A stretch of DNA of 6,476 bases, taken from NCBI GenBank assembly GCA_017383665.1, contig JAFNWA010000063.1:1-6476 (forward strand), written 5' to 3'. This DNA is from Bacteroidaceae bacterium. Its GTDB lineage: Bacteria > Bacteroidota > Bacteroidia > Bacteroidales > Bacteroidaceae. A program made the position numbers and the translations under genes. Positions within the stretch are counted from its first letter, which is position 1; every line of letters starts with the position of its first letter. The notes under the pieces are model-generated. The model did not search any database. It worked only from the letters and a program-made list of their open reading frames with translations, and was not told the DNA's origin. Below, one piece after another: positions 1-6,476 of this stretch.

Positions 1-977
1 ATATGGGTATCGTGAACCCGCAGACGGCAGTGCAGTATGATGATATTCCTTTGTCACTGCGTGAGGTGCTGGAGGATGTGGTACTCAACCGCACTCCCGA
101 TGCTACAGAGCGCCTTATTGCAATGGCCGGCGAACTGAAGGAACAAAGCGTTGGCACACAACAAACAGCCGATGACAGTTGGCGCGAACAGCCTGTCGAG
201 AAACGCCTGGAGTGGGCACTGCTCAAGGGCGTGAGCGAGTATCTGGCAGTTGACATAGCCGAGGCTGTGGAGAAATACCATACAGCAGTCGATGTTATTG
301 GCGGTCCGCTCATGGATGGAATGGGTATTGTTGGCGAGCTCTTTGGGCAGGGTAAACTATTCCTGCCACAGGTTGTTAAGGCTGCCCGTACAATGAAACA
401 GGCTGTTGCAATTCTGCAACCATTGATTGAGCAGGCCAAGAGCGATGATGTAAAATCGGCAGGCAGGGTGCTTGTTGCAACAGTCAAGGGCGATGTGCAC
501 GACATTGGCAAGAATATAGCCACCGTGGTAATGGGCTGCAACGGTTATGAGGTGATTGATTTGGGTGTTATGGTGCCCCCTGAAACAATTGTTGCAACTG
601 CAATAGAGAAAAAAGTTGATATTGTGGCTTTGAGTGGTCTCATTACACCATCGCTCACAGAGATGATTACTGTTGTTAAGGAGTTGAAGAATGCCGGTGT
701 TACGGTTCCGGTGATGATAGCCGGTGCTACTACAAGCCCGTTACATACTGCCTTGAAGATTGCTCCTGAATATGATGGAGTGGTGGTGCATGTGAAGGAT
801 GTTTCGCAGAATGTGGTTGTGGCAGCCGAGTTGCTTGGAGGTGCCGGGCGCAAGGATGCATTCGTTACTGAATTGAAGGTGTCGCAGCAGGCTTTGCGAG
901 ATGCAGCGGCGCAGAAAACAGCAGCACCATTGCGTTCGCTCGATGAGGCGCGTGCCAATAAACCGAATCTTTTTTGA
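1..977 (+). CDS. metH: Cobalamin-dependent methionine synthase, C-terminal part (5' end outside window)
   Basis: This is the 3' portion of B12-dependent methionine synthase, a cytoplasmic enzyme that moves a methyl group from methyltetrahydrofolate to homocysteine through cobalamin. The frame is open to the window edge, and the first visible residues (MGIVNP, from base 3) match the end of the folate-binding domain, so that ATG is internal. Numbering from that Met, a four-helix cap covers about 60-150, with F114 and L121 matching E. coli F708 and L715 over the methyl face. The Rossmann-type B12 domain follows, with the DxHxxG motif (D164, H166, G169; H166 is the lower cobalt ligand), SGLITPS at 211-217 (S217 matches E. 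coli S810) and GATTS from 241. The protein stops at residue 324, just past the B12 domain, so the AdoMet-binding reactivation domain of E. coli MetH (about 330 residues) is absent. The sequence after the TGA is not coding, so this looks like a natural end. The calcium ATPase gene follows after 29 bases. Confidence 0.96.
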   Translation, partial: MGIVNPQTAVQYDDIPLSLREVLEDVVLNRTPDATERLIAMAGELKEQSVGTQQTADDSWREQPVEKRLEWALLKGVSEYLAVDIAEAVEKYHTAVDVIGGPLMDGMGIVGELFGQGKLFLPQVVKAARTMKQAVAILQPLIEQAKSDDVKSAGRVLVATVKGDVHDIGKNIATVVMGCNGYEVIDLGVMVPPETIVATAIEKKVDIVALSGLITPSLTEMITVVKELKNAGVTVPVMIAGATTSPLHTALKIAPEYDGVVVHVKDVSQNVVVAAELLGGAGRKDAFVTELKVSQQALRDAAAQKTAAPLRSLDEARANKPNLF

Positions 978-1006
978 ATGTGTAATTATTTTAGAATATA
1001 GAAATA

Positions 1007-3688
1007 ATGTCTGAAGAGAAAATACAGGGCCTGACAGGGCAACAAGTTGAGGAGAGCCGTTGCAAGTATGGTGAGAATGTGCTCACACCACCGGCGCGCG
1101 AGTCGTTGTGGAAAAAGTTCCTTGAGAAATTTGAGGATCCTATCATACGCATACTGCTCATCGCATGGGTACTTTCTATGGTCATTTCGTGCGTGCATTG
1201 TTGGGGTCCCGAGAAAGCCGGTTTTTCAGCCTTTCTTGAACCAATTGGTATCTTCTTTGCGATAGTGCTTGCAAGTGGCATCGGCTTCATTTTTGAGGTG
1301 AAGGCTGCAAGGGCATTCGAGGTACTGAACACTGTCAACGACGATGTTATGGTGACGGTGAAACGAGACGGCAGGGTACAGGAAATATCGCGAAAGGAGG
1401 TTGTTGTTGGAGATATTGTAATACTTAACACCGGTGATGAGGTGCCTGCCGACGGTGTGTTGTTGCAGGCGCAGTCGTTGCAGATAAATGAATCAACCCT
1501 TACCGGTGAACCCATGATAGCAAAAACGACAATTGAAGCCGATTTTGACGAGGAGGCAACATATCCCTCGAACAAGGTGCTGCGCAGTACAACTGTGGTG
1601 GATGGCAACGGAATGATGCGAGTAGAGCTTGTGGGCGATGCAACCGAATATGGCAAGGTGAACCAGGGTGCACAGATTGAGAACGGCATTGACACTCCGT
1701 TGCAGGTGCAACTCAAACGCTTGGCCGGTGTAATAAGCAAACTTGGATATGCCGCAGCCGGCATTACATTCCTGTTGTTGTCGTTCAAGACATTCTTTTC
1801 GGGTGGCGACATATCTACAATGGACATCGTATCGTCAATGTTGCATAACTTCATGATTGCCGTGACGCTTATTGTGGTGTCTGTCCCCGAGGGTTTGCCA
1901 ATGTCTGTGACATTGAGCCTTGCACTCAGCATGAATCGCATGCTAAAGGCAAATAACCTTGTGCGCAAGATGCATGCATGCGAGACCATGGGTGCTGCAA
2001 CGGTAATCTGTACCGACAAGACCGGCACGCTCACACAGAACAAGATGCAGGTTTACGAAAGCAACTTCTTTGCACTTGCCAACCAATCACTTGGCAATGA
2101 CAGTGTCAGCGCGCTTGTGAAAGAGGGTATTGCCGTGAATGCCACTGCAAACCTTAATCGCGAGGGCGGCGAAGTGAAGACAATAGGTAACCCCACAGAG
2201 GCGGCATTGCTTCTATGGCTCGACAAGCAGGGTATTGACTATATTCCATTGCGCGAGCAGGCCAAAGTGCTAAGTCGCCTGACATTCTCGACCGAGCGCA
2301 AGTATATGGCAACCGTTGTCAAGTCGGCAGCCCTGGGCAAGAATGTACTTTATGTCAAGGGCGCTCCGGAAATAGTGCTCTCGAACTGTGGGCGTGTGGA
2401 GATGCCGGGGAATAAGTTCGTTAGCGCAGATGGACAGCACCATGCAGTTGAGGCTAAGCTGCTTGAATATCAAAGCATGGCAATGCGTACACTTGGTTTT
2501 GCCTATCAGATACTTGATGATGATGCCAATATTGAACCATACGCAAACGGTCGTTTGAGTGGAACCGACCTCACCTTCCTTGGTTTCGTGGCAATATCAG
2601 ACCCTGTCCGTACCGATGTGCCCGAGGCTGTGAAATGTTGTCTCGACGCAGGCGTTGATGTGAAGATTGTCACCGGTGATACATCGGGCACTGCACGCGA
2701 GATTGGCCGTCAGATTGGTATCTGTGACATCAGCACTCCCGATGTGGCAATTATAACCGGCCCGGAATTTGAAGCTTTGAGCGACGATGAGGCTGCAAAG
2801 CGTGTCATGGACTTGAAGATTATGTGTCGTGCGCGTCCGATGGACAAACAACGCCTTGTACGCCTGTTGCAGGAGCAGGATGCCGTAGTTGCAGTAACCG
2901 GTGATGGAACAAACGATGCACCGGCGCTAAAGGCAGCCCAGGTTGGCCTCTCTATGGGTGACGGTACATCTGTGGCAAAAGAGGCAAGTGATATTACTAT
3001 TATAGACAACTCGTTCAGCAGTATAACCCGTGCTGTAATGTGGGGGCGCTCTCTCTACCGCAATATCCAGCGTTTCCTTTTGTTCCAGCTTACCATAAAT
3101 GTGGCAGCGTGTCTCATTGTTATGATTGGCTCTGTAATTGGTACAGAATCGCCACTTACAATTACCCAGATGCTCTGGGTGAACCTTATAATGGATACAT
3201 TTGCAGCCGGTGCACTTGCTTCGCTCTCTCCAAGCTGGAAGGTTATGAACGACCGTCCGCGCAAGAGTGGTGTAAAAGGCGATTTTATTATAACCAAGTC
3301 AATGACACGCAGTATCTTTACTGTGGCTGCAGTGTTTGTTGCCGTGCAGGTCGCTCTGCTTGTGTGGATGTCGTCCAACGGTGGATTGACACCTTATAGG
3401 CAGTCTGAATTCTTTACATTCTTTGTAATGCTGCAGTTCTGGAACATGTTCAACGCCAAGGCTTATCTTTCGGGTTCTTCGGCTTTCAAGGGATTGTGGG
3501 AGAACAAGAGTTTCTTGCTTGTGTGCCTTATAATTGTTATTGGACAGTTCCTTATTGTTACCTTTGGTGGCAAGATGTTCAATGTGGTGCCATTGACAGC
3601 CGAGAGCTGGGGTGTAATAATTGCCTCAACATCTTTGGTATTGTGGGTTGGCGAAGTGCTGCGCCTGTTTACACGCAAGCGTGGCTGA
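1007..3688 (+). CDS. Calcium-transporting P-type ATPase, PMCA type (P2B-like)
   Basis: This 893-residue inner-membrane pump probably exports Ca2+ from the cytoplasm using ATP. The order is: cation-ATPase N-terminal region (about 5-45), TM1-2 (about 46-98), actuator domain with TGEP at 166-169, TM3-4 (about 246-306) with PEGLP at 294-298, phosphorylation motif DKTGTLT with acceptor D337, nucleotide-binding domain with KGAPE at 451-455, TGD at 556-558, hinge TGDGTNDAP at 631-639, and TM5-10 (about 690-886). TM6 holds N726 and D730, matching SERCA N796 and D800, and E295 matches E309, so the site II calcium ligands are present. TM5 reads NVAA from N698, with Ala where SERCA has E771, as in plasma-membrane pumps, so one Ca2+ per ATP is expected. 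TGEP replaces the usual TGES but keeps the catalytic Glu. There is no calmodulin-binding tail: the protein ends soon after TM10 (FTRKRG). The ATG at 1007 places the N-terminal domain at the usual distance from TM1. Transport of another divalent ion is possible but less likely. Confidence 0.95.
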   Translation: MSEEKIQGLTGQQVEESRCKYGENVLTPPARESLWKKFLEKFEDPIIRILLIAWVLSMVISCVHCWGPEKAGFSAFLEPIGIFFAIVLASGIGFIFEVKAARAFEVLNTVNDDVMVTVKRDGRVQEISRKEVVVGDIVILNTGDEVPADGVLLQAQSLQINESTLTGEPMIAKTTIEADFDEEATYPSNKVLRSTTVVDGNGMMRVELVGDATEYGKVNQGAQIENGIDTPLQVQLKRLAGVISKLGYAAAGITFLLLSFKTFFSGGDISTMDIVSSMLHNFMIAVTLIVVSVPEGLPMSVTLSLALSMNRMLKANNLVRKMHACETMGAATVICTDKTGTLTQNKMQVYESNFFALANQSLGNDSVSALVKEGIAVNATANLNREGGEVKTIGNPTEAALLLWLDKQGIDYIPLREQAKVLSRLTFSTERKYMATVVKSAALGKNVLYVKGAPEIVLSNCGRVEMPGNKFVSADGQHHAVEAKLLEYQSMAMRTLGFAYQILDDDANIEPYANGRLSGTDLTFLGFVAISDPVRTDVPEAVKCCLDAGVDVKIVTGDTSGTAREIGRQIGICDISTPDVAIITGPEFEALSDDEAAKRVMDLKIMCRARPMDKQRLVRLLQEQDAVVAVTGDGTNDAPALKAAQVGLSMGDGTSVAKEASDITIIDNSFSSITRAVMWGRSLYRNIQRFLLFQLTINVAACLIVMIGSVIGTESPLTITQMLWVNLIMDTFAAGALASLSPSWKVMNDRPRKSGVKGDFIITKSMTRSIFTVAAVFVAVQVALLVWMSSNGGLTPYRQSEFFTFFVMLQFWNMFNAKAYLSGSSAFKGLWENKSFLLVCLIIVIGQFLIVTFGGKMFNVVPLTAESWGVIIASTSLVLWVGEVLRLFTRKRG

Positions 3689-3734
3689 TATGTAATAGAA
3701 ATGTATGTATAATTAACCCCTGAATAAGAACACG

Positions 3735-4571
3735 ATGAAAAAATTATTCGCACTTGTTGCAGTACTTGGAGCATTCTTCGTTTCCTCTCCAGTTTTGGCC
3801 GAGGAGAAGAGTGACAGTAGTAATGTAGAGATAGTTGAAACATCCGGAGTAACTGATGATGTGACAGTTCCAACAGCCCAGGCCGGTACTGTTGCTGTCG
3901 CTCATTCAGAAGAGGTCGCTGCCGAGAAAACAATCATGGAGAAACTTGTGGGTTTCTGTCTTGAGCATCTCAACTACGGTACAGTGACACTGTTCATGGC
4001 TATTGAGAGCTCTTTTATTCCATTCCCGTCCGAGGCTGTTGTGCCACCGGCTGCATGGAAGGCCGCTACATCGGGCGATATGAATATTGTGCTTGTTGTG
4101 ATATTTGCCACATTGGGCGCAATTCTTGGCGCTTTGGTGAATTATTATCTTGCATTGTGGCTTGGCCGTCCAATCATATACCGCTTTGCACGCAGCCGTT
4201 TTGGCCATATGTGTCTTATTGACGAGGATAAGGTAATGCATGCCGAGGAGTATTTTGAGAAGCATGGTGCCGTGTCAACATTCTTTGGCCGTCTGGTACC
4301 GGCGGTGCGCCAACTTATCTCTATTCCGGCTGGTCTTGTACGAATGAAGATGAGCCGTTTCCTGTTGTTTACAGCGCTTGGTGCCGGAGCTTGGAATATT
4401 GTTCTGGCTCTTCTTGGTTACTACATGAAATATGTACCGGGAATGGATAGTGAAGAGGCTGTTATGGCAGCAGTGAAGGAGCACAGCGGAACAATAGGTA
4501 TGGTTTTTGTTGTTTTGGCAGTACTTGTTGTCGGCTTTATAATATACAAAGGATTGAAGAAAAAGAAATAA
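3735..4571 (+). CDS. DedA/VTT-family membrane protein with signal peptide-like N-terminus
   Basis: This 278-residue inner-membrane protein belongs to the DedA (SNARE-associated/VTT) family. Family members support membrane homeostasis, and some act in undecaprenyl-phosphate or phospholipid recycling across the membrane and depend on proton motive force. Residues 1-22 look like a signal peptide: MKK, a hydrophobic core, and VLA before a likely cut after A22. Residues 23-64 are an acidic, Ser/Thr/Val-rich stretch with no recognisable fold. The DedA core starts near 66: ESSFIPFPSE at 91-100 (E91 and E100 are the conserved acidic positions), a Gly-rich hydrophobic segment to about 145, FFGRLVPAVR at 183-192 (R186, R192 conserved), IPAG at 197-200 and W220. 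A last helix at about 253-272 ends in a Lys-rich tail. Most DedA proteins lack a cleavable signal and linker, which makes the N-terminus odd. The gene lies 46 bases after the ATPase gene and ends at a strong terminator. The exact substrate cannot be told from sequence. Confidence 0.92.
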   Translation: MKKLFALVAVLGAFFVSSPVLAEEKSDSSNVEIVETSGVTDDVTVPTAQAGTVAVAHSEEVAAEKTIMEKLVGFCLEHLNYGTVTLFMAIESSFIPFPSEAVVPPAAWKAATSGDMNIVLVVIFATLGAILGALVNYYLALWLGRPIIYRFARSRFGHMCLIDEDKVMHAEEYFEKHGAVSTFFGRLVPAVRQLISIPAGLVRMKMSRFLLFTALGAGAWNIVLALLGYYMKYVPGMDSEEAVMAAVKEHSGTIGMVFVVLAVLVVGFIIYKGLKKKK

Positions 4572-4592
4572 GGCGAGAACGGATTTTCTTAC

Positions 4593-4634
4593 ACAAAAAG
4601 CATGGTGACCCATCCCGGTCACCATGCTTTTTGT
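4593..4634. terminator. Bidirectional intrinsic terminator between convergent genes
   Basis: A perfect 18-bp inverted repeat (arms 4593-4610 and 4617-4634) flanks a six-base loop, CATCCC. The left arm starts ACAAAAAGCATGG, and the right arm ends CCATGCTTTTTGT, so each strand has a U run at the base of the hairpin. It sits 21 bases after the DedA stop codon and 23 bases after the end of the SIMPL gene on the other strand, the position expected for a terminator shared by two convergent operons. Confidence 0.93.
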
Positions 4635-4657
4635 TGTGTCCTGTATTTCTCGTTATA

Positions 4658-5401
4658 TCAGTTCAATGAGTATTTCACAGTTGTGACAACCCTGATATTC
4701 TTTATTTGAGGTGTTGTCTCGTCGCTTGAGATACTGAACTGTCCCTGTGTCGCCTGTCTGATGTTTCCAAGCTGGCAATCAGAGTCATCGGCAAATTTCT
4801 GTGCTACGGCACGGGCGTTGCGTGTTGCCTCCTCAACCATTTCGGGCTTTATGCTGTTGAGGTCGGTGAATTCGTATCGTGGTTCATAACCATACTCGGA
4901 ACCTACAACAATACCTTGGTCAAGGAGAGTGATTTGTTGTTTCATCAGTTCAATAACCTTATCAACTTTTGTTGATGTCACTGTAATCACAGCATCGGCC
5001 TGGTAACGGTATTTGATGTTCTCGGGAGCATAGCTTTGTGCAAGGCGGTCTGTAACTTTGGGTGCAGAAACTATAACCTCTTCATTTGTTATGCCGTTCT
5101 TGTTCAAGAAAGCCTTGATTGTTTCTCCGTAACGCTCAATCTCATTATAGAGTTGTTTCATGTCGTTGCTGACACATTTGTAGGGCAGAGGCCATACAAC
5201 CTTGTTTGCCATAACTTCGCGCTCGGCAAGGCCCTTGACTGTTACATACTGGTCCTGATATGCAATGCTGTTCAGCCCACTGCCGATGCTCTTTAAACCG
5301 TCTGCTATAAAACAGCCTAAAATTGCTAATCCTGCAATGATGGCAATGCTGTATGTCGTGTACTTTTTCCACCAGCACCTTTTTTCGTTATCCTTTTCCA
5401 T
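4658..5401 (-). CDS. SIMPL domain (DUF541) protein, membrane-anchored
   Basis: This 247-residue protein has a short basic cytoplasmic N-terminus (KRCWWKK), one transmembrane helix at about 15-34, and a SIMPL/DUF541 domain that should lie in the periplasm. The domain begins with VTVKGLAEREV at 53-63, followed by WPLPY around 70-74, as in bacterial SIMPL proteins. It includes the helical EATRNARAVAQKFADD segment at 191-206 with C209 and LG at 211-212, and ends in the strand VVTTVKYSL. The uncleaved helix, with no clear signal cleavage site, suggests an anchor rather than a secreted protein. The molecular role of the family is poorly known; the E. coli relative YggE has been linked to oxidative stress. 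Its ATG lies only 2 bases after the stop of the DUF115 gene (TAATTATG), so translation is probably coupled. It is the last gene before the shared terminator. Confidence 0.93.
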   Translation of the reverse strand: MEKDNEKRCWWKKYTTYSIAIIAGLAILGCFIADGLKSIGSGLNSIAYQDQYVTVKGLAEREVMANKVVWPLPYKCVSNDMKQLYNEIERYGETIKAFLNKNGITNEEVIVSAPKVTDRLAQSYAPENIKYRYQADAVITVTSTKVDKVIELMKQQITLLDQGIVVGSEYGYEPRYEFTDLNSIKPEMVEEATRNARAVAQKFADDSDCQLGNIRQATQGQFSISSDETTPQIKNIRVVTTVKYSLN

Positions 5402-5403
5402 AA

Positions 5404-6150
5404 TTATTGTTTTTTGTTGTCCAATACTGTGTCAAGATCGGCACGCTCGAATATTTCCAGTTTGCCTCCGCGTGTCGCGTTGTATATCTTTATTCCCATT
5501 CGGTCGCAAACTTCCTTGGCTCTTGCATACGCCAACAGGTTAGTATCGACCTCGGGTGCGGCATAAGCGCGTTTGCTGTTGAAGAGTTGTGGATTAAAGT
5601 AACTATCCTTTGTTATGACATCGTTGCCGGCCGAATAGTTGCAGTCCACCCCAATCAGGTATATCTCCTTGAAACCCATGTATGCTGCAAACTGTATCAT
5701 TGAGTAGGTGACTGTCTGTCCGCTATATACTACCTTATCTATTTTTTTAGAAAAGCCTATTGGATTTTTGAGAAATAACATGTTGTAATATGTTACCCCT
5801 TTTATATGATAGCGGCGTGCATAGTGCGCCTTGATGAAACGCGTGCCTTTGTAGCTTTCAATCTCCTTGTAATTGTCGAGGATTATTTTGTTATCCTGCG
5901 CAAAATAGTAGGTGGGGGTGAAAGGTATTGCTTCAAAAAGCTTGATGAGCGAGTTGCATGCAAAAGTGGTTTCTCCCAGTTTCATGAGGTTTTCGAGGTC
6001 GCTCTCTTTGAGACTGGGGCCGTTGCCAATTATAAAGCAGCGCCCTGAGTGGCACTGCCGGTATGAACGCAAATGCTTTCGGCTGCCGGCCTGAAACATG
6101 CCGTACATGTAGTTGAGTGCGTTCCAGCACTTTTGCCAAACCTTTCCCAT
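5404..6150 (-). CDS. DUF115 / MptE-like protein, possible glycan transferase
   Basis: This 248-residue soluble protein resembles the DUF115 family (named after 6-hydroxymethylpterin pyrophosphokinase MptE and also found in Maf flagellin-glycosylation proteins). Seen in the sequence: FIIGNGPSL at 39-47 after a first beta strand, a typical nucleotide-binding loop; ACN at 64-66; YYFAQD at 81-86; SGQTVTYS at 143-150; the hydrophobic strand EIYLIGVDCNY at 162-172; and NATRGGKLEIF at 224-234, a C-terminal motif typical of DUF115. The first three motifs and the GxD strand also resemble GT42 sialyltransferases (Cst-I/II type). However, there is no histidine after H115, so the GT42 catalytic His has no counterpart. 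There is no signal peptide or clear membrane helix. Upstream, after 20 bases, is an acylneuraminate-type cytidylyltransferase, so use of a CMP-activated sugar for surface glycan synthesis is a reasonable inference. A true pterin pyrophosphokinase role is unlikely in this context. The function is unproven. Confidence 0.82.
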   Translation of the reverse strand: MGKVWQKCWNALNYMYGMFQAGSRKHLRSYRQCHSGRCFIIGNGPSLKESDLENLMKLGETTFACNSLIKLFEAIPFTPTYYFAQDNKIILDNYKEIESYKGTRFIKAHYARRYHIKGVTYYNMLFLKNPIGFSKKIDKVVYSGQTVTYSMIQFAAYMGFKEIYLIGVDCNYSAGNDVITKDSYFNPQLFNSKRAYAAPEVDTNLLAYARAKEVCDRMGIKIYNATRGGKLEIFERADLDTVLDNKKQ

Positions 6151-6170
6151 AAAATTTGCTTTTAGTATAA

Positions 6171-6476
6171 CTACTCTTGTGGCAGAACTTTTTGGGCGAA
6201 TTCAAAGTCCTCGGGGTAGTCAATGTCAATACCCTCTATCTGGTCAATGATGGCCATGTGTGGGTTGTTACCAATGCGTTGTCCGAGTTCTGTCCATACT
6301 TCGCGACGGAAAATGTAGAAAGCACTGGTTTCTACATACACAGGTTCAATGGTCTGTGTGCGGGGAATATCTTTCAGACTGTAGTTTAGTGGTTCGCCAT
6401 TGAACCATGTAAAGGTCTGTATCTTCTGTGCGCTGAAAGAAGAATCGTGCCTGCCATTGACAACCTTGTCAATGGC
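6171..6476 (-). CDS. Acylneuraminate cytidylyltransferase-like protein, C-terminal 101 residues (5' end outside window)
   Basis: An open minus-strand frame enters from the window end and stops at TAG (6171-6173), giving 101 visible residues. They match the C-terminal part of CMP-nonulosonate synthetases (NeuA/NeuA-like, PF02348), which join CTP and a sugar such as N-acetylneuraminic, legionaminic or pseudaminic acid to give the CMP-sugar in the cytoplasm. The diagnostic motifs are ETSAFYIFRR at visible residues 49-58 (family pattern: a small-residue/Y/I strand with a charged end) and GIDIDYPEDFEFA at 82-94, whose Asp residues match the conserved metal-binding IDIDxxxDF segment. The N-terminal CTP-binding loop lies outside the window, so the sugar specificity cannot be judged. 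The DUF115 gene follows after 20 bases, so the two are probably cotranscribed. A KDO (KdsB) or other sugar cytidylyltransferase is a less likely alternative. Confidence 0.85.
   Translation of the reverse strand, partial: AIDKVVNGRHDSSFSAQKIQTFTWFNGEPLNYSLKDIPRTQTIEPVYVETSAFYIFRREVWTELGQRIGNNPHMAIIDQIEGIDIDYPEDFEFAQKVLPQE

Noticed and set aside
3..5. ATG at the window start as the real start of a short stand-alone corrinoid protein.
   Set aside because: The first residues match the end of the MetH folate-binding domain (the preceding partial codon fits Asp of DMGIVN), so the gene very probably continues upstream.
545..958. A 137-codon antisense open frame inside metH.
   Set aside because: It overlaps the conserved B12-binding domain coding sequence and shows only low-complexity Thr/Ser/Ala content, so it is a shadow.
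991..2043. A 350-codon antisense open frame inside the calcium ATPase gene.
   Set aside because: It lies wholly opposite a gene with all P-type ATPase motifs. Its translation is Ser/Thr/Ile-rich with no recognisable domain, as expected for a shadow of biased codon use.
3689..3734. A promoter in the gap between the ATPase and DedA genes.
   Set aside because: The gap is A/T-rich, but I could not find a match to the Bacteroidota -7 motif (TAnnTTTG) with a proper -33 partner.
4601..4626. The GGTGACC/GGTCACC palindrome as a protein operator site.
   Set aside because: It is the core of a longer hairpin with U tracts lying between two convergent stop codons, which a terminator explains fully.
5404..6150. 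Assignment of the DUF115 protein as a true GT42 sialyltransferase.
   Set aside because: The early GNGPS motif fits, but there is no histidine in the C-terminal half, and the NATRGG motif fits DUF115 better.

Overview
The window looks like a chromosomal segment of a Bacteroidota bacterium, probably order Bacteroidales. The basis is inference. Base composition is moderate. No purine-rich Shine-Dalgarno sequence is evident before the starts, and the start contexts are A/T-rich. The methionine synthase ends without a reactivation domain, and the gene families present are common in that group. The genus cannot be fixed from the sequence alone.

Layout: two convergent gene groups meet at one strong bidirectional terminator (4593-4634). 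On the left, on the plus strand, are the 3' part of metH (cobalamin-dependent methionine synthase, cut by the window start), a PMCA-type calcium P-type ATPase (1007-3688) and a DedA/VTT-family membrane protein with an unusual N-terminal extension (3735-4571). Gaps between these genes are 29 and 46 bases, so cotranscription is plausible but their functions are not obviously linked.

On the right, on the minus strand and in order of transcription, are the 3' end of an acylneuraminate-type cytidylyltransferase (6171-6476, cut by the window end), a DUF115/MptE-like protein with a GNGPSL nucleotide-binding-type motif (5404-6150), and a membrane-anchored SIMPL-domain (DUF541) protein (4658-5401). 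Gaps are 20 and 2 bases, so this is very probably one operon. A CMP-sugar synthetase next to a DUF115 protein suggests activation of a nonulosonic-type sugar and its transfer or handling for a surface glycan. That link is inference.

The window is densely coding and has no gene-free stretch over 300 bases. I see no tRNA, rRNA, CRISPR array, insertion sequence or attachment site. The points most worth a second look are the DUF115-cytidylyltransferase pair, the methionine synthase that stops just before its reactivation domain, and the DedA protein with an apparent signal peptide and acidic linker.
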